This document shows positions 55,166 through 64,000 of a stretch of 64,000 nucleotides of DNA, piece by piece. The notes beneath the pieces are model-generated. The model did no database searches and was not told the origin of the DNA. It saw only the letters and a program-made list of their open reading frames with translations. The first letter of the stretch is position 1; each line of letters opens with the position of its first letter. A program made the translations under genes and the position numbers. Source of the DNA: Hyphomonas beringensis (GTDB taxonomy: Bacteria; Pseudomonadota; Alphaproteobacteria; Caulobacterales; Hyphomonadaceae); the NCBI RefSeq assembly GCF_000682755.1, contig NZ_AWFF01000024.1, forward strand, positions 51,391 through 115,390, given 5' to 3'.

Positions 55166-55662
55166 ATGTCAGTCCTGAAGAATTTGCGCATCCCGATGGG
55201 AGGCGGAGATTTCGGGTTGGGCGTGGTCAGCACCACATCATCCGCCAAGGCGTAGCCAAGCCCGGCATAGAAGTCGACCAGTCTCACCTGATCGTGACGT
55301 ACCGCCAGATGCGTGCCTTCGGCCATCTGCTCGCGCCCCATCGCTTCCAGCTCGCCCAGGATCACCGCCCCCAGCCCGCGCTTCTGCCAGTCTGGCAACA
55401 CACCGATGCGCTTGACCTCGATCCAGCGGCCCTGCCCGCCTGGGCCCGGCACCGGAACCCAGCGGCCGGAGCCGATTGGCGTCTCCCCCGCCAGCAGGAT
55501 GGCGCCGCCGCCGACGTCCAATTGCGCTGCGACACTGGCTGGCGTTTCGGAAAAGACCGTGGATTCCGCAGAAACCCGCCCCGTCCAGATGCGGCGCGTC
55601 AGCCCCTCAATGAGAAAGCCATCCGCCGGGCTTGCCCTGCGGATGGCTATCAATTCAGTCAT
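55162..55662 (-). CDS. GNAT acetyltransferase
   Basis: A 166 aa N-acetyltransferase-fold protein. RIGVLPDWQKRGLGAVILGELEAMGREQ is the acetyl-CoA-binding motif A (Q/R-x-x-G-x-G/A) and HLAVRHDQVRLVDFYAGLGY the motif B end. Its acceptor is unknown. It follows the cytochrome c1 gene after 12 bases and is coupled to mtnP downstream, extending the bc1 transcription unit. Confidence 0.85.
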   Translation of the reverse strand: MTELIAIRRASPADGFLIEGLTRRIWTGRVSAESTVFSETPASVAAQLDVGGGAILLAGETPIGSGRWVPVPGPGGQGRWIEVKRIGVLPDWQKRGLGAVILGELEAMGREQMAEGTHLAVRHDQVRLVDFYAGLGYALADDVVLTTPNPKSPPPIGMRKFFRTDI

Positions 55663-55674
55663 ACTGGTTCTGGC

Positions 55675-56625
55675 CTAGTGCTCTACGTTCCGCCAGATGC
55701 GCTTGTAAGAGAACCAGAGCAGGATCGTCAGAAGGCCCAGATAGACCATGACGGCCAGACCCAGGGATTTGCGCTTGGTCTGTTTCGGTTCACCGGCCCA
55801 GGCCAGGAACTGCGCCACATCATGCGCCATCTGTTCAACCGTTGCCGGTGTGCCGTCAGTATATTCGACGCGACCTTCGATGAGCTGCGGCGGCATGGCC
55901 AAGAAGCCACCCGGAGGGTTGTGACGCGGATCGCCCAGATAGTTCGGCGTCGTGTCACCAGCCATATACGGGTTGTAGTACTGGCCCGGATTGAGCCTCA
56001 GCAGGCCCTCGGCATGCTCTTCGCCATGGCCACCATGACCGCCCAGTTTGGACATATCGACATAGGTGACCGTTTCGCCGTCGACTTCGCGCTCAACGAA
56101 TGCATCCGGGGCCGGATAGCCTGACAACAGGCTATACACATAGGATGCACCGCCATGGCGGGCCTTGGTGATGACGGACAGGTCCGGCGGGGCCGCACCA
56201 TTGTTCGCCGCGCGCGCTGCGTTGACGTTCGGATACGGGCTGCGGAACCGGTCCGCAGGCGTTGCCGGACGATAGTCAAACTCGCCAATATCGTTTGGCG
56301 TCGGGCTCAGAATCTCGTTCTGGGCAGCCAGCGCTTTCACATATGGGTTGTCGTTCGGGTTCGGATACTCCGGATCGTAGAACGGACCACCCGGCTCACC
56401 CAGATTGCGGTAGCTCATCAGCTTCATGGAGTGACAGGAAGAACAGACTTCCTTGTACACCTGATAGCCACGTTGCAGCGATGCCTGGTCAAACTGGCCC
56501 GTGACGCCTTCGAACGGCCAGCCGCCCTCCGGTGCATGCGGGTGCTTGGCGTCGCCAGCAGCATGCGCCGATGCGGCAAGCACGAGACCGGCAAGACCGG
56601 CAGTGAAGATACGGAACGCTTTCAT
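55675..56625 (-). CDS. petC: Cytochrome c1 of the bc1 complex
   Basis: A 316 aa c-type heme subunit with a signal peptide (residues about 1-23), the heme motif CSSCH (61-65), sixth ligand Met244 in LAMPPQL, and a C-terminal membrane anchor (about 288-306). YKEVCSSCHSMKLMSYRNL is typical. A Gly/His-rich insert KLGGHGGHGEEHAEG (193-207) is unusual. It is third of three bc1 genes, 17 bases after petB. Confidence 0.95.
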   Translation of the reverse strand: MKAFRIFTAGLAGLVLAASAHAAGDAKHPHAPEGGWPFEGVTGQFDQASLQRGYQVYKEVCSSCHSMKLMSYRNLGEPGGPFYDPEYPNPNDNPYVKALAAQNEILSPTPNDIGEFDYRPATPADRFRSPYPNVNAARAANNGAAPPDLSVITKARHGGASYVYSLLSGYPAPDAFVEREVDGETVTYVDMSKLGGHGGHGEEHAEGLLRLNPGQYYNPYMAGDTTPNYLGDPRHNPPGGFLAMPPQLIEGRVEYTDGTPATVEQMAHDVAQFLAWAGEPKQTKRKSLGLAVMVYLGLLTILLWFSYKRIWRNVEH

Positions 56626-56642
56626 GATTTCCCCAAAGCTCC

Positions 56643-58103
56643 CTATTCAGCCGGTGTGGCAACGGCATCAGCATCTTTATGACGCTTCAGCACGGATTTA
56701 TGGATCGATTCCGGCAGTTCCTTCGGCTTCTCGGTCAGGCCGAGGAAGAACAGAAGAATAAAGAAGCCGAAATAGCAGAATGTCAGGATCAGCGAGAGAT
56801 GCTTGAACTGGAAAGTCGGCGCCGGCACGGCTGACAGCGACGGGCTGGCATCCGCTGGCAGCGAGTCCATGAAGCTCTTCGCGTCCTCATAGGCTTCAGC
56901 GCCACCTTTGTACTCGCTCGTCACTTCATCGCCATTGTCGGTGTAGCTGACAACCAGTGTCGGCTTTCCCTGAAGCGCCTTGATCACAGGATCTGTCGGC
57001 ACGGAGGCACCGCACCAGCCGAGCATCAGGCAGACTGCGACAAAGCCAAAGAAGAACTGCTTGGCCACCGGACGGTAGCGCATGGACTTCACTTTCGACG
57101 TATCGAGCCATGGCAGCACGAACAGCACGGCGATCGCTGCGAACATGAAGATCACGCCGAGCAGCTTGGCCGGGATCGGGCCGAGGTCGAAGGTGATGGC
57201 ACGCAGGATGGCGTAGAATGGCAGCAGATACCATTCCGGCACGATGTGCGCAGGCGTCACCAGCGGGTTGGCTTCGACATAGTTGTCAGCATGGCCCAGC
57301 ACGTTCGGGGCGTAGAAGACGAAGACCGCAAACATGATCAGGAAGATCACGATCGCGAAGGCGTCCTTCACCGTATAGTACGGGTGGAATGGCACCGTGT
57401 CTTTCTTCACGTCCTGGACTTCAACACCGGTCGGGTTGTTGTTGCCTGGCACGTGAAGTGCCCAGACGTGCAGCACAACAGCGCCGGCAATCATGAAGGG
57501 TAGCAGATAGTGCAGCGCGAAGAAGCGTTGCAGCGTCTGGTTCCCGATGGACGGTCCGCCCATCAGCCAGGTCTGGATGCTTTCACCGATCAGCGGGATC
57601 GCACCGAACAGGCCGGTGATCACGTTGGAGCCGTGATAGGACATCTGGCCCCAGGGCAGCATGTAGCCAAGGAACGCGGTGCCCATCATCAGAAGGTAGA
57701 TGACACAACCGAGGATCCAGAGGATCTCGCGTGGCGCCTTGTATGAGCCGTAATACAGGCCGCGGAACATGTGGATGTAGACCGCCAGGAAGAACATCGA
57801 CGCGCCATTGGCGTGGATGTAGCGCAGCAGCCAGCCAAACGGCACGTCGCGCATGATGCGCTCGACCGAGGCAAAGGCGCCATCGACGCTGGCTTCATAG
57901 TGCATCGCGAGGATCACACCGGTCACAATCTGGATAACAAGACAGACCGCCAGGATGCCGCCGAACGTGTACCAGTAGTTCAAATTCTTCGGCGTCGGAA
58001 AATTGATTGCGGTGTCTTGAGCGAAACGCACCAGCGGCAGACGTGTGTCCAGCCACTTCGTGAACGCGTTTGTCGGAGTGTAGGAGGATTCGTGGCCACT
58101 CAT
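56643..58103 (-). CDS. petB: Cytochrome b of the bc1 complex, with an extended loop
   Basis: A 486 aa eight-helix quinol-oxidising subunit. The four heme ligands are His97, His111, His198 and His212, and the Qo-site PEWY is at 289-292. Between helices 7 (about 346-362) and 8 (about 434-455) there is a roughly 65-residue stretch rich in Gly, Asp and Ser (about 368-432), longer than in alphaproteobacterial relatives I know. Helix topology puts it on the periplasmic side. The C-terminal extension (456-486) is cytosolic and charged. It starts 16 bases after the Rieske stop. Confidence 0.96.
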   Translation of the reverse strand: MSGHESSYTPTNAFTKWLDTRLPLVRFAQDTAINFPTPKNLNYWYTFGGILAVCLVIQIVTGVILAMHYEASVDGAFASVERIMRDVPFGWLLRYIHANGASMFFLAVYIHMFRGLYYGSYKAPREILWILGCVIYLLMMGTAFLGYMLPWGQMSYHGSNVITGLFGAIPLIGESIQTWLMGGPSIGNQTLQRFFALHYLLPFMIAGAVVLHVWALHVPGNNNPTGVEVQDVKKDTVPFHPYYTVKDAFAIVIFLIMFAVFVFYAPNVLGHADNYVEANPLVTPAHIVPEWYLLPFYAILRAITFDLGPIPAKLLGVIFMFAAIAVLFVLPWLDTSKVKSMRYRPVAKQFFFGFVAVCLMLGWCGASVPTDPVIKALQGKPTLVVSYTDNGDEVTSEYKGGAEAYEDAKSFMDSLPADASPSLSAVPAPTFQFKHLSLILTFCYFGFFILLFFLGLTEKPKELPESIHKSVLKRHKDADAVATPAE

Positions 58104-58119
58104 CTACGGTATCCTTCCC

Positions 58120-58692
58120 TTAAAGCGAAATGTTGACCACGGTGTCAGACACATATTTGTAGTCCGGAACCGGGAGGTTGGTGGGAGCCGGGCCTTTACG
58201 GATGCGGCCGGACGTATCGTACTCAGAACCGTGGCAAGGGCAGTACCAGCCGCCGAATTCGCCTGTATTGCCCTGAGCCGGCCCGACGGGCACGCAGCCA
58301 AGGTGCGTACAGGCACCTGATGTAATCAGGATGGCGCGGTTAAGCTCGCCGTTCTGCATCGGGCGCAGGCGCTCGTCATCCGTCTGCGGGTCACGCAGGG
58401 TTGAGACGTCCACCGATTCAGCCGCAGCAATCTCTGCCGGCGTACGGTGACGAATGAAGAATGGCTTGCCGCCGATGAGCACGCGAATCTCGCTGCCCAG
58501 CGGAACTTTGGAGATATCGACATCAAGTGCCGAAGCCGCCTTGGTGTCTGCAGCCGGGTTCCACTGGTCTACAGCAACCCAGGCAAACATGGCCGCCCCG
58601 CCGAAGGCAGCCGCGCCGGTGGCGATATGAATGAAATTGCGGCGATCTTCGTCGATAAGCTCGCCATGCTCGTGTGCAGGTATATCAGTCAC
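58120..58692 (-). CDS. petA: Rieske iron-sulfur subunit of bc1
   Basis: A 190 aa protein with one N-terminal membrane helix (about 22-42) preceded by a twin-arginine pattern (DRRNFIHIATGA). The [2Fe-2S] cluster motifs are CTHLGC (128-133) and CPCHGS (151-156), giving both Cys and both His ligands, with GRIRKGPAPTNLPVP following. The start is GTG at 58692 with GGGA upstream; the frame runs on much further but that extension overlaps hemF on the other strand. First gene of the bc1 operon. Confidence 0.94.
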   Translation of the reverse strand: MTDIPAHEHGELIDEDRRNFIHIATGAAAFGGAAMFAWVAVDQWNPAADTKAASALDVDISKVPLGSEIRVLIGGKPFFIRHRTPAEIAAAESVDVSTLRDPQTDDERLRPMQNGELNRAILITSGACTHLGCVPVGPAQGNTGEFGGWYCPCHGSEYDTSGRIRKGPAPTNLPVPDYKYVSDTVVNISL

Positions 58693-58878
58693 GCTTTTCC
58701 CGTCCCTTGAAGGCAGAAATCTGGGCCCGTCATACAGGAGGCCGCCCGCTTGCACATTGCGGCAAGTGGGCGCGGGTGTCCCCCCGTAAAACACTTTGTG
58801 CAGGCCGTTATCCTGACTTGGCGCCTGTGACAACAGGGGGCTTGCAAGTGTCGCACTCCTGGCGGCATGTGTCGCGCC

Positions 58879-59763
58879 ATGACAGATACTGATCTTACCC
58901 CCCGAAAAAACCGCGCCAGAGACTGGTTCCGCAGCCTTCAGGAAGACATCTGCGCGCGCTTTGAAGCCCTTGAACTGGCCGCCGAGCGCCCGCTCTACAG
59001 CGGAGATGCCGGCAAATTCGAGCTGACTGAGTGGAAACGCGGCGATGGCAGCGAAGACCTGGGGGGCGGCCGCATGGGCCTGATGCGCGGCAAGGTCTTC
59101 GAAAAGGTCGGCGTGCATTTCTCTGAAGTTCACGGCACCTTTTCAGAAGCGTTCGCTGCCCAGATTCCAGGCGCAGATGCTTCAGACGGGCGCTTCTGGG
59201 CCTCCGGCCTCTCCCTGATCGCCCATCCGCGCAACCCGCACGTCCCGGCGGCGCACATGAATACCCGCATGCTGGTCACCAGCCAGAGCTGGTTCGGCGG
59301 CGGCGGAGACCTCAATCCCCTGCTATCCTATCAGCGCGATCAGGAATTTGAGGATTCGGTTGATTTCCATGCCGCCATGAAAGCGGCCTGCGACACGCAT
59401 CCCGGCGCCGACCATCCGCATATGAAAGAATATTGCGATACCTATTTCCACCTCACCCACCGTGACGAACCGCGCGGCACCGGCGGCATCTTCTATGACC
59501 GGTTCAACACAGGTGACTGGGACCAGGACTTTGCCTTCACCCAGGAAGTCGGCCGGCAATTCGCCGATATCTATCCGAAGATCGTCGCCCGGCGCATGAA
59601 TGAGGCCTGGAGCGAGGCCGAGCGCGAGGAACAGCTGATCCAGCGCGGGCGCTATGTGGAGTTCAATTTGCTCTATGATCGCGGCACAACATTCGGCCTG
59701 AAGACCGGCGGCAATGTGACGAGCATCCTCTCCTCCATGCCGCCCGTGGTGAAGTGGCCATAA
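58879..59763 (+). CDS. hemF: Aerobic coproporphyrinogen III oxidase
   Basis: Oxygen-dependent oxidative decarboxylation of coproporphyrinogen III in heme synthesis. About 294 aa with [44 protein letters not shown] and the C-terminal [19 protein letters not shown], all conserved HemF blocks. Starts at 58867 and 58879 are both possible; 58879 begins [17 protein letters not shown], closest to homologues. It is divergent from petA, with about 186 bases between coding regions. Confidence 0.95.
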   Translation: MTDTDLTPRKNRARDWFRSLQEDICARFEALELAAERPLYSGDAGKFELTEWKRGDGSEDLGGGRMGLMRGKVFEKVGVHFSEVHGTFSEAFAAQIPGADASDGRFWASGLSLIAHPRNPHVPAAHMNTRMLVTSQSWFGGGGDLNPLLSYQRDQEFEDSVDFHAAMKAACDTHPGADHPHMKEYCDTYFHLTHRDEPRGTGGIFYDRFNTGDWDQDFAFTQEVGRQFADIYPKIVARRMNEAWSEAEREEQLIQRGRYVEFNLLYDRGTTFGLKTGGNVTSILSSMPPVVKWP

Positions 59764-59777
59764 CACCTTTTTAGTCT

Positions 59778-59804
59778 GCGTCAGGCTCCGAACTGGCCTG
59801 ACGC
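59778..59804 (+). other. Hairpin downstream of hemF
   Basis: GCGTCAGG (59778-59785) and CCTGACGC (59797-59804) form a perfect 8-bp stem with an 11-base loop, 15 bases past the hemF stop. There is no T run after it, so it may stabilise the hemF 3' end. The rest of the 195-base gap to tspO shows nothing else. Confidence 0.45.
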
Positions 59805-59958
59805 CCCCTGCCCCGGCGAGCCATTCTGAGACGAATGTCGCATCCGCTGTCCTGTTTTTGGGCAGCCCTCCGAAAAATCGCCGCGCAACAGGGCATTGCC
59901 GGATTTTGATTCGCTTGCTGAATGACGGTCTCTCCATCTCCGGGTATAAGCTGGATAG

Positions 59959-60459
59959 ATGATCGCGGCTGAAAGAAAACGATTTCCCTGGGGGGCAGGG
60001 ATACTGCTCCTGCTGGCGACGGTGGCCGCTGTCGCTGCAGGAGCAGTAATATCCTTCAGCCGGAATGACGCTTGGTACGCTACGCTGGACAAGCCGGCCC
60101 TCACCCCTCCAGATTTCGTCTTCTCTCTTGTATGGCCCGTCCTGTTTGTTCTGATGGCCGCTGGCGCGCTGATGGTGCTGGAACGCGCAGGCAATTTCGA
60201 ACGCGCCCTCAGCCCGCTTGGCATCTATTACACCATGCTTGCCGCGAATGCGTTCTGGAGCCTTGCCTTCTTAGGAATGCAGGATGTCGCCCTGGCGCTC
60301 GGCGCGATTGCCGCTCTGCTGCTGCTGATCATCGCGATGATGCAGGATTTTGCGCGCTATTCGCGTACCGCCGCGCTGATCCAGATTCCCTATCTCATCT
60401 GGGTCAGCTTCGCGACCTATCTGAACCTGTCTATTCTGGCATTGAATTCAGATGGCTGA
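59959..60459 (+). CDS. tspO: TspO/MBR family tryptophan-rich sensory protein
   Basis: A 166 aa five-helix membrane protein binding porphyrins and other ligands. WYATLDKPALTPPDFVFSLVWPVLF is the signature loop, and NAFWSLAFLG and IPYLIWVSFATYLNL are the later conserved segments. Placed next to hemF, which suits the known link of TspO to tetrapyrrole metabolism (context, not proof). Its last 29 bases overlap the end of the convergent cca gene. Confidence 0.93.
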   Translation: MIAAERKRFPWGAGILLLLATVAAVAAGAVISFSRNDAWYATLDKPALTPPDFVFSLVWPVLFVLMAAGALMVLERAGNFERALSPLGIYYTMLAANAFWSLAFLGMQDVALALGAIAALLLLIIAMMQDFARYSRTAALIQIPYLIWVSFATYLNLSILALNSDG

Positions 60460-61654
60460 GCAGGTCATCCCGGCCCAGCTGAAAGCCTGAGGCGATCCAC
60501 GCTTCCTCTGCTGCACGCAGGGCCGTGCCAATCTCCGGCCCTTTCAGGCCCGCTGACAGCGCATCCGCTCCGCCCAGCGGAAAGTCCGGACGCGACCAGC
60601 CTGACGCCATGCTCAACAAGTCCAACAGCCGCTCGGGTGTCGCATGTTGCGCCGCCTCAATCACCGCGCGGTCAATAATCGTTTCCAGGCCATAGCGATA
60701 GAAAGCCTCCGGCCAGCTCCCCTGCCCCTCTTCCAGAACATGGCCGAGCGCGGGCGCCGCCCAATCTGTCAGGCGGCCTGCTTCGGCATTGGACAGGCGC
60801 AAATGGCGGGCAAGCTCAGACACATCCCGGACGCGGCGGGGCACGAGAGCCATCAGGCGCTGCATCGGGTCCGGTAACAGTCCGGTCTTTGCCTCCACGC
60901 CAACAAGGGACGGAATCTCCGCCGCCGTCGCGCCGGGCAAAATGGCCTGCAGCACGCCGCTCTCTTCCATCGCCAGCAAGGCATCCGACGGGTCCGGTGC
61001 CTCAAGCAGGCGTTTCAGTTCCTTCCAGATGCGCTCGGCGGCAATCTGCGAGAGGCCGTCCTTCTGGCGCGCGCAAGCGGCCAGACCGGCCTCATCAATC
61101 CCCGCGCCATACCAGGCATTGAACCGGAAGAAGCGCAGGATACGCAGATAGTCTTCCCGCAGGCGCTGATCCGCCTCGCCAATGAAAATGACCTGCCCCT
61201 CCACCGCATCGCGGACAGATGACGGCACGATTTCATGCAGCGTGCCATCCGCGCTGGCATAGATGGCATTCAGCCGGAAATCCCGCCGCTCGGCATCCTC
61301 GGACCAGTCCTTTGTGAAGGCGACCACAGCGCGGCGGCCATCGGTTTCGACATCCCGGCGCAAACTGGTGATCTCGAAAGGCCGGGAATTCACGATCGCG
61401 GTGATCGTACCATGCTCAAGACCGGTCGGGATGGCGCGAATGCCTGCCGCCTTCAGCGCGGCCAGCGTTTCCTCGGGCGCCAATTGCGTGGCGATATCAA
61501 TGTCATCAACCGGCGCGCCGCGCAGCGTGTTGCGCACGCATCCACCAACAAACCGCGCGCCATCTGGCCGGGCAGCATTCAGCGCCGTCATCACCGCCAC
61601 CGTCTCCGGCAGGCTCAGCCAGTCGGCATCAAGGCGCTTAGTTTCCGTCATCAT
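60431..61654 (-). CDS. cca: CCA tRNA nucleotidyltransferase
   Basis: Adds or repairs the CCA end of tRNAs. A 407 aa class II enzyme: RFVGGCVRNTLRGAPVDDIDIATQ has the G-G-x-V-R and D-x-D catalytic features; PTGLEHGTITAIVNSRPFEITSLR, FTKDWSEDAERRDFRLNAIY and the helical C-terminal body follow. The ATG at 61651/61654 is used; the in-frame extension to 61891 overlaps the upstream gene. The start overlaps the stop of the DUF6111-like gene by 14-17 bases. Confidence 0.94.
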   Translation of the reverse strand: MMTETKRLDADWLSLPETVAVMTALNAARPDGARFVGGCVRNTLRGAPVDDIDIATQLAPEETLAALKAAGIRAIPTGLEHGTITAIVNSRPFEITSLRRDVETDGRRAVVAFTKDWSEDAERRDFRLNAIYASADGTLHEIVPSSVRDAVEGQVIFIGEADQRLREDYLRILRFFRFNAWYGAGIDEAGLAACARQKDGLSQIAAERIWKELKRLLEAPDPSDALLAMEESGVLQAILPGATAAEIPSLVGVEAKTGLLPDPMQRLMALVPRRVRDVSELARHLRLSNAEAGRLTDWAAPALGHVLEEGQGSWPEAFYRYGLETIIDRAVIEAAQHATPERLLDLLSMASGWSRPDFPLGGADALSAGLKGPEIGTALRAAEEAWIASGFQLGRDDLLSHLNSMPE

Positions 61655-62084
61655 CCGGCTGCATCGGTTCCGGCAGCTCCGCTTCCGCGCCGGGATCATC
61701 TCCGGGCGCGCGGGCGCCAATTTCGCTGGCATCATGCACGCCTGTGGTCTCTCCGGTCGCACCGGTTGCGGGCCGAACGCCAGAGCGCTCTCCCGGCATG
61801 CCGACATTTTCGACATGCGGATCACACGGATAGTCGCGCGCCGGGATGATCTTGCCATTCTCGAACCGGGCCGGCTCGTGACAGACATCACGTTCCTTGG
61901 GCTCCATCAGGATCAGCACGAACCAGGTGATTGTCGCCAGGCCAATACCGATCAGGAACAGAGTGTTGACCGGCCATTTGCGCCGGCCTTCCTGTTCTGC
62001 GCTGGAGGTCGCCAGCAGATACAGTCCGAACACGATGAACGGGATCGAGAAGATGAAAATTTCAAAGATTATCCGTCCGGCCAA
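61638..62084 (-). CDS. DUF6111-like membrane protein
   Basis: A 148 aa protein with two membrane helices (about residues 5-24 and 35-60) and a long polar C-terminus rich in Gly, Pro and Asp. The layout and VNTLFLIGIGLATITWFVLIL recall the DUF6111 family, frequently just upstream of cca in alphaproteobacteria. A TTG start at 62084 follows GGAGGA at good spacing; the frame also begins at 62108. Coupled by overlap to cca downstream. Confidence 0.7.
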   Translation of the reverse strand: MAGRIIFEIFIFSIPFIVFGLYLLATSSAEQEGRRKWPVNTLFLIGIGLATITWFVLILMEPKERDVCHEPARFENGKIIPARDYPCDPHVENVGMPGERSGVRPATGATGETTGVHDASEIGARAPGDDPGAEAELPEPMQPDDDGN

Positions 62085-62171
62085 GACTGTATGTCCTCCA
62101 CTGCCCAATCTCTTAGATAAGGCGTTGGGCCCGTGTGCAAAACCCTAAAAGACCTGCACGCGGCCTCCGCC

Positions 62172-62801
62172 TCAGTCATCATAGAGTGTTTGGTAGAGCT
62201 GGCGGATGATCCCCGCCGTCACGCCCCAGATGCGAAATCCGCCATGCGGCATCTCGTAATAGCGCCGCGTCTTGCCCTTATAGATAGCCTCGCCGACCTG
62301 GTGATTGGCAATATTCATCAGAAAATCGAGCGGTGTCTCGAACACATCCGCCACTTCGGTCGGGTCCGGGATCGGCTTGAAGTCCGCTGGCAGCAGGCCG
62401 ACAACCGGCGTGATGCGAAAGCGCGTGCCGGTCACATAGGGCGCGCTGCGGGCCAGCACCTCCACCTGTTCCGGCCGCACGCCTACTTCCTCTTCCGCTT
62501 CGCGCAGCGCCGCGGCCACATCATCCACATCACCGGGGTCCACCTTGCCGCCCGGAAAGGCGACCTGACCGGCATGGGTCTTCATCGTGTCCGGCCTCAG
62601 CGTCAGCAGCGCGGTCGGCCCGGCCTTGCGCGGGATGATTCCGATCAGCACCGCCGCCGGGCGGATCATCTTCATCTCTTCCGGTGTCAGGAAATCCAGG
62701 TCGCCATATTCCTTCAGCCGCCCCGGCCCATGTGGCGGGTCGAGGCGAGAGGCCACACGCAACAGGAAGTCATCCAGCCCTGCCCAGCCCAGCACACTCA
62801 T
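62172..62801 (-). CDS. CoA pyrophosphatase-type NUDIX hydrolase
   Basis: A 209 aa NUDIX protein. The box GGKVDPGDVDDVAAALREAEEEVG fits G-x5-E-x7-R-E-x2-E-E-x-G apart from Asp at the first Glu position. The preceding LTLRPDTMKTHAGQVAFPGG is the CoA pyrophosphatase (NudL/YeaB) signature. Its start at 62801 overlaps the DUF1285 stop as ATGA; the longer frame begins inside that gene. Confidence 0.9.
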   Translation of the reverse strand: MSVLGWAGLDDFLLRVASRLDPPHGPGRLKEYGDLDFLTPEEMKMIRPAAVLIGIIPRKAGPTALLTLRPDTMKTHAGQVAFPGGKVDPGDVDDVAAALREAEEEVGVRPEQVEVLARSAPYVTGTRFRITPVVGLLPADFKPIPDPTEVADVFETPLDFLMNIANHQVGEAIYKGKTRRYYEMPHGGFRIWGVTAGIIRQLYQTLYDD

Positions 62802-63400
62802 GAATCCTGCATCAGGGGAAAGAACACGCCCTGGCTCCACACGCCCAGCGTGTCATCGCCGTCCGGGCCCGGCTCTGCCATATTGGCCAGTTCATAGAAG
62901 ACAGGCCGCGCCAGTTTCGCCTCCAGCCCGGCGCGCACTTCCACATAGGGCGCAGGCTCGCCGGTCTCTGCATCAAAGGCCACACGGATCGGCGCCTCTG
63001 GCCCGGCTAGCGTCACATCGCCAAGATTGGTCAGAAAGGCCAGCGTCTGTTCGCGGCCCGGCTCGCCCGCACGGTCCACGCGCACGGCAATGAACGGCGC
63101 GTCTTCAACATGCACGATCACTTTTTCGTAAGGCGTCACCAGCCAGATCCGGCCGTCTTCCTCCCGTTTCAGGATGCGCGAGAACAGCTTCACCAGCGCC
63201 TCGCGATTTATGCGTCCGCCCTCATGCCACCAGCTGCCATCGGCATGGATCTCCATATTGATGTCAGCCGACCGCTCCGGATTCCACAGATGGACAGGCG
63301 GCAATTTGCCGTTGACCTTGCCATCGGGGAGGATCGCTTTAAGCGTCTCCTCAAGACTGATTATGGGCTTGTGACTGGAATTCACGTTTTGCTCCGCCAT
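62798..63400 (-). CDS. DUF1285 protein
   Basis: A 200 aa soluble protein matching DUF1285: HLWNPERSADINMEIHADGSWWHEGGRINREALVKLFSRIL is the characteristic opening, followed by YEKVIVHVEDAPFIAV and the C-terminal GVFFPL. Function unknown, often paired with NUDIX and cca genes in alphaproteobacteria as here. It is first in the minus-strand run DUF1285-NUDIX and divergent from the MoxR gene. Confidence 0.88.
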   Translation of the reverse strand: MAEQNVNSSHKPIISLEETLKAILPDGKVNGKLPPVHLWNPERSADINMEIHADGSWWHEGGRINREALVKLFSRILKREEDGRIWLVTPYEKVIVHVEDAPFIAVRVDRAGEPGREQTLAFLTNLGDVTLAGPEAPIRVAFDAETGEPAPYVEVRAGLEAKLARPVFYELANMAEPGPDGDDTLGVWSQGVFFPLMQDS

Positions 63401-63459
63401 GATCCGGCCTTAGACATAGGTTTGTTTATGACAGACGGAAACCCGGAGGCGCCCTTTTG

Positions 63460-64000
63460 ATGGCCGATACTGACCAGGTAGATGATGCAATCGTAGCCGA
63501 AGCCGAAGCGGCCGCAGAGGTGCTGGCACAGGTAAAGGCGGAAATCGCCAAGGCCGTGTTCGGTCAGGAACGCGTGGTGGAGCTGGCCCTCGCCGCGATC
63601 CTGGCAGGCGGACACGCGCTGCTGATCGGCGCGCCGGGCCTTGCCAAGACGCGCCTTGTCGAAAGCATGGGCACAGCGCTCGGCCTGTCGAACCAGCGCA
63701 TCCAGTTCACACCAGACCTGATGCCCTCAGACATCATCGGCTCTGAAGTGCTTGATGAAAGCCCGACCGGGCAGCGCAGCTTCCGCTTCCTGAAAGGGCC
63801 GATCTTCACCCAGCTGCTGATGGCAGACGAGATCAACCGCGCCTCCCCGCGCACCCAGTCCGCCCTGCTGCAGGCGATGCAGGAGCGTCACGTCACCGTT
63901 GCCGGTGTGCGCCATGATCTGCCGCTGCCCTTCCATGTGCTGGCGACGCAGAACCCGATCGAGCAGGAAGGCACCTATCCCCTGCCCGAAGCCCAGCTCG
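63460..64000 (+). CDS. MoxR family AAA+ ATPase (3' end outside window)
   Basis: The first 180 codons of a MoxR-type chaperone ATPase. Walker A is [12 protein letters not shown], Walker [23 protein letters not shown] and sensor 1 [19 protein letters not shown]. MoxR proteins are usually followed by DUF58 and VWA genes, which cannot be checked here. The ATG at 63460 has CCGGAGG about 15 bases upstream. The short frame ending at 63460 in front of it is not a gene. Confidence 0.92.
   Translation, partial: MADTDQVDDAIVAEAEAAAEVLAQVKAEIAKAVFGQERVVELALAAILAGGHALLIGAPGLAKTRLVESMGTALGLSNQRIQFTPDLMPSDIIGSEVLDESPTGQRSFRFLKGPIFTQLLMADEINRASPRTQSALLQAMQERHVTVAGVRHDLPLPFHVLATQNPIEQEGTYPLPEAQL

Noticed and set aside
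58693..59133. N-terminal extension of the Rieske frame
   Set aside because: It runs antisense through hemF, and Rieske proteins start just before the twin-arginine and membrane segment, which fits the GTG at 58692.

Overview
The window looks like a chromosomal stretch of an aerobic alphaproteobacterium, most likely of the Hyphomonadaceae / Caulobacterales type. This is inference from gene content, without any database search: a Rieske-cytochrome b-cytochrome c1 operon, sucCDAB in one orientation, the very large (about 1,575 residue) NAD-glutamate dehydrogenase, a PBP1C / bacterial alpha-2-macroglobulin pair, and G+C-rich, tightly packed genes with many 1-40 base overlaps. I recognised no rRNA, tRNA, CRISPR array, insertion sequence, integrase or phage gene. 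It reads as core chromosome, not a mobile island.

Left third (1-20 kb): the 5' part of msrA; the envelope pair pbpC and an alpha-2-macroglobulin lipoprotein with an intact CTEQ thioester motif; a DUF454 membrane protein; a PEDS1/CarF-like lipid desaturase behind two copies of a TetR-type operator; an SDR; bioB; a TVP38-family membrane protein; then leuA, preceded by a 20-codon leucine-rich leader peptide that appears to be leaderless and to form a transcription attenuator. Next come an EamA exporter, a two-helix coiled-coil membrane protein (TipN-like layout), a newly found 46-codon membrane peptide, an HPt phosphotransfer protein, a PchB-like chorismate mutase and a methyltransferase.

Middle (18-45 kb): sucC, sucD, sucA and sucB (sucB carries two lipoyl domains); two MFS transporters; a PhoD-like phosphatase with DUF2306 and DUF2141 proteins, divergent from a membrane-bound LytTR regulator; yggT, DUF167, folD and an HNH gene in one coupled operon; several SDRs; pterin-4a-carbinolamine dehydratase; HAD hydrolase; MscS channel; MtgA with a long acidic tail; queG behind a GST; and an M1 aminopeptidase lipoprotein.

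Right part (45-64 kb): NAD-GDH, preceded by a 399-base hairpin-dense gap; an AI-2E family permease; a YjgR-type HerA-like ATPase; the bc1 operon continuing into a GNAT gene and mtnP; hemF divergent from it; TspO; CCA-adding enzyme; a DUF6111-like membrane protein; DUF1285 and CoA-pyrophosphatase NUDIX; and the start of a MoxR ATPase.

The most notable observations are the leuA attenuator (11726-11874), the PEDS1-like desaturase with its paired operators (8298-8997), a roughly 60-residue extra periplasmic loop in cytochrome b, the structured gap upstream of NAD-GDH, and repeated convergent gene pairs that share or interlock their stop codons.
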